NCBI RefSeq assembly: GCF_900103845.1
Contig: NZ_FNIJ01000003.1
Location: 372,001 to 436,000, forward strand
Direction of reading: 5' to 3'
Length of the DNA stretch: 64,000 bases
Origin: Pseudomonas jinjuensis
GTDB lineage: Bacteria > Pseudomonadota > Gammaproteobacteria > Pseudomonadales > Pseudomonadaceae
In this document: positions 59,303 through 64,000 of the stretch, in pieces
Layout: every line of letters begins with the position of its first letter
Position numbering within the stretch: position 1 is the first letter of the stretch
Made by a program: the position numbers and the translations under genes
Notes under the pieces: model-generated
What the model was told of the DNA's origin: nothing
Database searches by the model: none
What the model saw: the letters and a program-made list of their open reading frames with translations, nothing else

Positions 59303-61356
59303 TGAGCGCGAAGGATTTCCTGGTTGAACTGGGCACCGAAGAGCTGCCGCCGAAAGCGCTGAAGAGCCTCGGCGAAGCCTTCCTCGCCGGCATCGAGAAG
59401 GGCCTGAAGGCCGCCGGCCTCGGCTACGCCGCCGCCCGCTGCTACGCCGCGCCGCGCCGCCTGGCCGTGCAGATCGACCAGCTCGCCGTGCAGCAGCCGG
59501 ACCGCACCGTCAACCTCGATGGTCCGCCGGTACAGGCCGCCTTCGATGCCGAAGGCAAGCCGACCCAGGCCGCCCTGGGCTTCGCCCGCAAGTGCGGCGT
59601 CGACATCGAGCAGATCGACCGCAGCGGCGCGAAGCTGAAGTTCGGCCAGACCATCGCCGGCCAGCCGGCTGTCGATCTGCTGCCGGGCATCGTCGAAGCC
59701 TCGCTGAACGAGCTGCCGATTCCCAAGCGCATGCGCTGGGCCGCGCGCCGCGACGAGTTCGTCCGCCCGACCCAGTGGCTGGTGATGCTGTTCGGCGACG
59801 ACGTGGTCGACTGCGAGATCCTCGCGCAGAAGGCCGGCCGCGAATCCCGCGGTCACCGCTTCCACAATCCGGACAACGTGCTGATCACCAGCCCGGCCAA
59901 CTATCTGGAAGACCTGCGCAGCGCCCACGTGCTGGCCGACTTCGCCGAGCGCCGCGAGCTGATTGCCAAGCGCGTCGCCGAGCTGGCGGCGGAGCAGAAG
60001 GGCACCGCCATCGTTCCACCGGCGCTGCTCGACGAAGTGACCGCGCTGGTCGAATGGCCGGTTCCGCTGGTCTGCTCCTTCGAGGAACGCTTCCTCGCCG
60101 TGCCGCAGGAAGCGCTGATCACCACCATGCAGGACAACCAGAAGTACTTCTGCCTGCTGGACGCCAACGGCAAGCTGCTGCCGCGCTTCATCACCGTGGC
60201 CAACGTGCAGAGCAAGGCGCCGGAGCACATCGTCTCCGGTAACGAGAAGGTGGTGCGCCCGCGCCTCACCGACGCCGAGTTCTTCTTCAAGCAGGACAAG
60301 AAGCAGCCGCTGGAGCAATTCAACGAGCGCCTGAAGAACGTGGTGTTCCAGGCCCAGCTCGGCACCGTGTACGAGAAGGCCGAGCGGGTTTCCGCGCTGG
60401 CCGCGTTCATCGCCGAGCGCATCGGCGGCAATGCCGGGAACGCCGCGCGCGCCGGCATCCTCTGCAAGTGCGACCTGGCTACCGAGATGGTCGGCGAGTT
60501 CCCGGAGATGCAGGGCATCGCCGGCTTCTACTACGCGACTGCCGGCGGTGAGGCGGAAGACGTCGCCCTGGCGCTGAACGAGCAGTACATGCCGCGCGGC
60601 GCCGGCGCCGAGCTGCCGACCACCCTGACCGGCGCTGCCGTGGCGGTGGCCGACAAGCTCGACACCCTGGTCGGCATCTTCGGCATCGGCATGCTGCCCA
60701 CCGGCAGCAAGGACCCCTATGCCCTGCGTCGCGCCGCCCTCGGCGTGCTGCGCATCCTCATCGAGAAGCAGTTGGACCTCGACCTGGCCCAGGCGCTGGA
60801 CTTCGCCATCACCCAGTACGGCGACAAGGTGAAGGCCCTCGGCCTCTCCGAGCAGGTGCAGGACTTCGTCTTCGACCGTCTGCGCGCCCGCTACGAGGAC
60901 GAAGGCGTGGACGTGGCCGTGTACCAGGCCGTGCGCGCGCTGACCCCGACCGCGCCGCTGGACTTCGACCAGCGCGTACAGGCCGTGCAGGCCTTCCGTC
61001 AGCTGCCGGAAGCCGAAGCCCTGGCCGCCGCCAACAAGCGCGTGTCGAACATCCTGGCCAAGGCCGACGGCGAAGTGCCGGCGGCGGTGAATGCCGGCCT
61101 GCTCTCCGAGTCCGCCGAGAAGGCCCTCGGCAGCGCAGTGGCGAACGCCGAAGGCGAAGTGGCTCCGCTGGCCGCGGCTCGCGACTATCGCTCCGCCCTG
61201 GCGAAGCTGGCGGCCCTGCGCACGCCGGTCGATGCCTTCTTCGACGAAGTGCTGGTCAACGCCGACGACAGCGCCGTACGCGCCAACCGCTATGCGCTGC
61301 TGGCCAAGCTGCGCGGGCTGTTCCTCGGCGTGGCGGATATCTCGTTGCTGGGCTGA
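59302..61356 (+). CDS. glyS: Glycyl-tRNA synthetase beta subunit
   Basis: 684 residues, needed with GlyQ for tRNA-Gly charging. Starts [20 protein letters not shown] and carries the HD-like region [20 protein letters not shown] and [15 protein letters not shown]. Usual length. Translational coupling with glyQ (TAATG). A large hairpin repeat follows at 61365. Confidence 0.98.
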   Translation: MSAKDFLVELGTEELPPKALKSLGEAFLAGIEKGLKAAGLGYAAARCYAAPRRLAVQIDQLAVQQPDRTVNLDGPPVQAAFDAEGKPTQAALGFARKCGVDIEQIDRSGAKLKFGQTIAGQPAVDLLPGIVEASLNELPIPKRMRWAARRDEFVRPTQWLVMLFGDDVVDCEILAQKAGRESRGHRFHNPDNVLITSPANYLEDLRSAHVLADFAERRELIAKRVAELAAEQKGTAIVPPALLDEVTALVEWPVPLVCSFEERFLAVPQEALITTMQDNQKYFCLLDANGKLLPRFITVANVQSKAPEHIVSGNEKVVRPRLTDAEFFFKQDKKQPLEQFNERLKNVVFQAQLGTVYEKAERVSALAAFIAERIGGNAGNAARAGILCKCDLATEMVGEFPEMQGIAGFYYATAGGEAEDVALALNEQYMPRGAGAELPTTLTGAAVAVADKLDTLVGIFGIGMLPTGSKDPYALRRAALGVLRILIEKQLDLDLAQALDFAITQYGDKVKALGLSEQVQDFVFDRLRARYEDEGVDVAVYQAVRALTPTAPLDFDQRVQAVQAFRQLPEAEALAAANKRVSNILAKADGEVPAAVNAGLLSESAEKALGSAVANAEGEVAPLAAARDYRSALAKLAALRTPVDAFFDEVLVNADDSAVRANRYALLAKLRGLFLGVADISLLG

Positions 61357-61364
61357 TGCCCAGC

Positions 61365-61435
61365 GGCTACAGGCTTCAGGCCACAGGCTGCAGGAATGCG
61401 GCCGGCCTGCAGCCTGTGGCTTGCAGCCTGTAGCC
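61365..61435. repeat. 30-bp-arm hairpin repeat between glyS and gmhB
   Basis: Left arm 61365-61394 (GGCTACAGGCT...GCTGCAGG) and right arm 61406-61435 (CCTGCAGC...GCCTGTAGCC) pair at 28 of 30 bases with an 11-base loop. The right arm ends five bases before the gmhB start codon and there is no clear ribosome site between. Confidence 0.9.
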
Positions 61436-61440
61436 TCCTT

Positions 61441-61971
61441 ATGAAACTACTCATCCTCGACCGCGACGGCGTCATCAACTTCGACTCCGACGAGTACATC
61501 AAATCCCTCGAAGAGTGGATTCCCATTCCCGGCGCCATCGCCGCCATCGCCCGCCTGAGCAGGGCCGGCTGGACCGTGGCGGTGGCCACCAACCAGTCCG
61601 GCATCGCCCGGGGTTACTATGACCTGCCGACCCTGGAGGGCATGCATGCGCGCCTGCGCCAGTTGGTGGCGGAGCAGGGCGGTGAAGTGGGCCTGATCGT
61701 CCATTGCCCGCACGGACCGGACGACGGCTGCGACTGCCGCAAGCCGAAGCCGGGCATGCTGCGCCGGATCGGCGAGCATTACGGCGTGCCGCTCGGCGGT
61801 GTATGGTTCGTCGGCGACAGCCGGGGTGACCTCGACGCCGCCCTGGCCGTCGATTGTCAGCCGGTGCTGGTAAAGACCGGCAAGGGCCAGCGGACCCTGG
61901 AAAAGCCCTTGCCCGGGGGCACCCTGGTATTCGACGATCTCGCCGCTGTCGCCACCCACCTACTGAGCTGA
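61441..61971 (+). CDS. gmhB: D-glycero-beta-D-manno-heptose-1,7-bisphosphate 7-phosphatase
   Basis: 176 residues, HAD superfamily. Catalytic DRDG at residues 7-10 (LILDRDGVINFDSD), ATNQSGIARG, zinc-binding cysteine cluster CPHGPDDGCDCRKPKP, and GDSRGDLDAA. Removes the C7 phosphate on the way to ADP-heptose for LPS. The gene lies after glyS as in PAO1 PA0006. The start lacks an obvious Shine-Dalgarno because of the hairpin directly upstream. Confidence 0.96.
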   Translation: MKLLILDRDGVINFDSDEYIKSLEEWIPIPGAIAAIARLSRAGWTVAVATNQSGIARGYYDLPTLEGMHARLRQLVAEQGGEVGLIVHCPHGPDDGCDCRKPKPGMLRRIGEHYGVPLGGVWFVGDSRGDLDAALAVDCQPVLVKTGKGQRTLEKPLPGGTLVFDDLAAVATHLLS

Positions 61972-61984
61972 GGATTTCCCGCCC

Positions 61985-62752
61985 ATGTCGCCAGTGCAGG
62001 CCATCAGAACCGCACTCTTCTACCTGCTGCTGTCGCTCAGCGCCTGCCTCTGGAGCACCATCAGCCTGTTCGTCGCGCCGCTGCTGCCGTTCCGCCTGCG
62101 CTACCGCTTCGTCGCCAAGTGGTGGTGCTGCATCGCGGTCTGGCTGGCGCGGGTGGTGGTGAACGTGCGCTACGAAATACGCGGCGTGGAGAACATCCCG
62201 CAGCGCCCCTGCGTGATCCTCGCCAACCACCAGAGCACCTGGGAAACCTTCTTCCTCACCGGCTACTTCGAGCCGCTCAGCCAGGTGCTCAAGCGCGAGC
62301 TGCTGCGCGTGCCGTTCTTCGGCTGGGCGCTGGCGCTGCTCAAGCCGATCGCCATCGATCGCAGCACCCCCAAGGTCGCCCTCAAGCAGATGGCCAAGCA
62401 GGGCCATGAGCGCCTGCAGCAACACACCTGGGTGCTGATCTTCCCCGAGGGCACCCGCACTCCCCTGGGCGAGCCGGCCAAGTTTTCCCGCGGCGGTGCG
62501 GCGCTGGCGGTGAACGCCAACCTGCCGGTGCTGCCGATCGCCCACAACGCCGGGCGCTTCTGGCCGAAGAATGGCTGGGCCAAGTTCCCCGGCACCATCC
62601 AGGTGGAAATCGGCCCGCTGCTGCATCCCCAGGGCGAAGGCCCGCGCGCCATCGCCGAGCTCAACCAGCGTGCGGAAGACTGGGTCAACCAGACGCTGCG
62701 GAACATGGGTGAACTGCCGGCAGTGGAAGCGCCGGTGGCGAAGGCTTCCTGA
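61985..62752 (+). CDS. plsC: 1-acyl-sn-glycerol-3-phosphate acyltransferase
   Basis: 255 residues, inner membrane-associated. One N-terminal hydrophobic segment (LFYLLLSLSACLWSTISLFV), the HX4-type motif ILANHQSTWETFF, and FPEGTRTP further on. Makes phosphatidic acid. Equivalent in place to PAO1 PA0005 (lptA/plsC). A strong terminator follows 20 bases after the stop. Confidence 0.95.
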   Translation: MSPVQAIRTALFYLLLSLSACLWSTISLFVAPLLPFRLRYRFVAKWWCCIAVWLARVVVNVRYEIRGVENIPQRPCVILANHQSTWETFFLTGYFEPLSQVLKRELLRVPFFGWALALLKPIAIDRSTPKVALKQMAKQGHERLQQHTWVLIFPEGTRTPLGEPAKFSRGGAALAVNANLPVLPIAHNAGRFWPKNGWAKFPGTIQVEIGPLLHPQGEGPRAIAELNQRAEDWVNQTLRNMGELPAVEAPVAKAS

Positions 62753-62772
62753 ACGCCATCGACTGAAACGCA

Positions 62773-62806
62773 AAAAGGGCCCGCAAGGGCCCTTTTCGTT
62801 TTCTGG
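62773..62806 (+). terminator. Rho-independent terminator after plsC
   Basis: AAAAGGGCCC GCAA GGGCCCTTTT then CGTTTTC. Perfect 10-bp stem with a GCAA loop and U-rich tail. Confidence 0.9.
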
Positions 62807-62840
62807 AACAGGAGAGCGACGCAAGGCACTCCGGACGCCA

Positions 62841-63150
62841 GAAAGCACTGAGGGGAGCCGAAGCTCCCCTCAAATCGTCATTGCTTTGTTTTTCTTGTTG
62901 ATCGATTTGTTGTTGTTTTTATCGATCCAACCCCATCCGGGGTTCAAGGCAAACGTATTTTTTTGATCGTTGGTTGGCTAACCTGGGCCCGAGCTACTTG
63001 AGTAGTCTTGTTCTTTTTGCCTGGCCTCCGGGTTGCCCCGGAACGCACACCTACTTCAAAAAAATATGTTTGCTTCTTCCCTGTCCTGTTGTTCTTGTAG
63101 TCGACAGAGTCGAGGTATGTTGTTTTTGGTGCTTATTGTTCTTGTTGTGC
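62841..63150 (-). ncRNA. CrcZ/CrcY-type Hfq-sequestering small RNA
   Basis: About 310 nt on the minus strand, AT- and A-rich against the GC-rich surroundings. Six A-rich CA motifs (AAnAAnAA type) occur: 63148-63133 (ACAACAAGAACAATAA), 63127-63119, 63098-63087 (ACAAGAACAACA), 63019-63006 (CAAAAAGAACAAGA), 62920-62906 and 62900-62881. Between them lie hairpins such as UCCGGG GCAA CCCGGA (63042-63027) and AACCCC GGAU GGGGUU. A sigma54 promoter precedes it and a UUCG-loop terminator ends it. CrcZ/CrcY of Pseudomonas are CbrAB-sigma54-driven RNAs that titrate Hfq/Crc, and this fits on every count. Which paralogue it is cannot be told here; CrcZ proper usually lies beside cbrB. Confidence 0.86.
62849..62872 (-). 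terminator. Terminator of the CrcZ/Y-like RNA
   Basis: Minus strand TGAGGGGAGC TTCG GCTCCCCTCA followed by GTGCTTTC. Perfect 10-bp stem closed by a UUCG loop; the U tract is short. Confidence 0.8.
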
Positions 63151-63160
63151 CATATAGAAA

Positions 63161-63175
63161 GCATTCCGCATGCCA
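63161..63175 (-). promoter_or_regulatory. Sigma54 (-24/-12) promoter of the small RNA
   Basis: Minus strand TGGCATGCGGAATGC. GG (63174-63173) and GC (63162-63161) are separated by exactly 10 bases, as the consensus TGGCACG-N4-TTGC demands. It predicts a start about 12 bases on, at or near 63150 (GCACAACAAG). Confidence 0.88.
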
Positions 63176-63194
63176 ACTTTTTAAATTCCTTATA

Positions 63195-63207
63195 AATCAA
63201 TAAGTTA
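63195..63207 (+). promoter_or_regulatory. IHF-binding site between enhancer and sigma54 promoter
   Basis: AATCAATAAGTTA matches the IHF consensus WATCAANNNNTTR at every position and lies at about -45 to -57 from the predicted small-RNA start, in an AT-rich stretch, where IHF bends DNA at sigma54 promoters. Confidence 0.7.
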
Positions 63208-63270
63208 AGAAAATTCCTGGACAGAACCTGGACCTCCGACGGTCTAATTTGTTCCCTTCCGACCCGTCAC

Positions 63271-63297
63271 GCTACCCAGAGCGACGGCATGGGTAAC
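63271..63297. promoter_or_regulatory. Inverted repeat, candidate CbrB enhancer
   Basis: GCTACCC (63271-63277) N13 GGGTAAC (63291-63297), one mismatch. It is about 120-147 bases upstream of the predicted small-RNA start, the usual distance for an NtrC-family activator such as CbrB. Confidence 0.5.
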
Positions 63298-63338
63298 ACC
63301 CGGCCTTCCCATTCCCCGGGGTGGGGAACATCGGATGG

Positions 63339-63662
63339 TTACTGCTGGTTGCCGACCCGCGCGGTATCGCTGAGCGCGTTGCAGGTCTCCGGATTCAGGC
63401 AGTAGGTGATGTAGACCGCCTGCCGGCCGCAACCGCGCACGCCGATGGTGTATTCGGTGCGCTGGTAGCCATAGCGCACGTTGGTCACCTTGCTCGACAG
63501 GACACTCGGTGTGACGTCCTGGCAATTCAGCTCGAAGGTGGCGCGCGATACCGTCGCCTTCAGTGCCGCATCGCGGTTGGAGGCGAGAAATTCCTCGTTG
63601 CTCATGCAACCGCCCAGGGCAGCAAGCACAAGCACGGTCAGCAATCTTGAAAGATGGTTCAT
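63339..63662 (-). CDS. Small predicted lipoprotein
   Basis: 107 residues. A lipoprotein signal with lipobox LGGC (Cys19) is followed by a mature part of 88 residues containing four further cysteines (ELNCQD, VRGCGRQ, ITYCLNPETC). They might form disulfides in the periplasm. I do not recognise a named family. It lies just upstream of the small-RNA enhancer region and divergent from the EamA gene. Confidence 0.82.
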   Translation of the reverse strand: MNHLSRLLTVLVLAALGGCMSNEEFLASNRDAALKATVSRATFELNCQDVTPSVLSSKVTNVRYGYQRTEYTIGVRGCGRQAVYITYCLNPETCNALSDTARVGNQQ

Positions 63663-63784
63663 GGAGTGAGGCTCCTCGTGGCGACGCTGGAAGTGTAGTT
63701 CGCGTCCGCATCCGGCACGCCTGCACGAGCGCCTCGACGAAATAAGGGAACTGCTATGCTCCCCATCTCATGGAGGAAATAGCT

Positions 63785-64000
63785 GATGACTTCCGGTTTC
63801 TTTTCTTCCTGGACGTTCTGGGCGCTGCTGTCGGCCGTATTCGCGGCGCTCACGGCGATTTGCGCGAAGGTCGGGATCACCGGCATCAATTCGGATTTCG
63901 CCACCCTGTTGCGCACCCTGGTGGTCCTGCTGTGCTTCGCTCCGATCATCTATCTCACCGGCCAGTACCAACCCCTGGGCTCCATCTCTCCCCGCAGCTA
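63785..64000 (+). CDS. EamA/DMT-family transporter (5' part only)
   Basis: 72 codons before the window ends: MTSGFFSSWTFWALLSAVFA then ALTAICAKVGITGINSDFAT and a second hydrophobic segment LVVLLCFAPIIYLTG. The first helices and the AICAKVG turn are typical of EamA-domain (RhaT-like) drug/metabolite transporters. GGAGG lies nine bases before the ATG. It is not gyrB, which follows plsC in PAO1, so synteny breaks here. Confidence 0.85.

Noticed and set aside
62974-63195. Small plus-strand frame in the gap after plsC
   Set aside because: Its composition follows the T-rich complement of the small RNA and it has no ribosome site or family features.

Overview
The window is GC-rich, densely coded DNA from a Pseudomonas of the aeruginosa/citronellolis type. 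The evidence is gene content and order. Reading from the right, plsC-gmhB-glyS-glyQ-tag-lpxL(htrB)-PilZ and then trkA-rsmB-fmt-def-LysM-dprA-tsaC-qor-hemF-aroE-SulP-SBP-betC-LysR-trpA-trpB-trpI follow the order of the P. aeruginosa PAO1 oriC flank (about PA0005 to PA0037). A perfect parS palindrome beside tag agrees with an origin-proximal position. The species assignment is an inference; no rRNA is present.

Layout. 1-2.4 kb: trpI (partial) divergent from trpBA. 2.4-4.4 kb: a YaeR-like glyoxalase-fold protein, an AraC regulator and a small ABM-like protein. 4.5-8.7 kb: an aerobactin-type TonB receptor with FecR and a FecI-type sigma factor. 8.7-14.1 kb: choline-O-sulfate use (LysR, betC, binding protein, SulP). 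14.2-25 kb: conserved housekeeping block. 25.2-28.9 kb: an aldehyde dehydrogenase/aminotransferase pair and a queuosine-precursor transporter behind a preQ1-I-like riboswitch. 29.1-41.8 kb: a LysR-controlled catabolic cluster (class III CoA-transferase, biotin carboxylase alpha and beta subunits, acyl-CoA dehydrogenase, enoyl-CoA hydratase, AtuA-like protein, MFS transporter, OprD porin). It resembles the acyclic-terpene (atu) pathway but has a different entry step. 41.9-51.9 kb: ectoine/5-hydroxyectoine uptake and degradation (doeX, doeB, doeA, eutC, eutB, enuR, ehuBCDA). 52-56.3 kb: a second TonB receptor/FecR/sigma set. 56.3-62.8 kb: conserved oriC-flank genes. 62.8-64 kb: a sigma54-driven CrcZ/CrcY-type small RNA, a small lipoprotein and the start of an EamA transporter.

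How the parts work together. Two iron-uptake signalling modules each carry a Fur-box-like site in front of the sigma gene. Three nutrient modules (choline sulfate, the atu-like carboxylate pathway, ectoines) lie between conserved core blocks. The ectoine genes here stop at 2,4-diaminobutyrate. The aminotransferase/dehydrogenase pair at 25-28 kb could supply the last two steps to aspartate, but that is an inference. A-rich CA motifs (AAnAAnAA, as bound by Hfq/Crc) lie before the CoA-transferase, MFS and ehuB genes, and the small RNA near the right end carries six such motifs. Carbon catabolite control could therefore link the window.

Non-coding structure. At least four families of imperfect palindromes, most beginning GTAGG and ending CCTAC, fill the gaps between genes. 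Some supply the stop codon of the preceding gene. One pair, inverted and about 80 bp long, brackets the atu-like cluster. I saw no tRNA, rRNA, CRISPR, insertion sequence or prophage gene.
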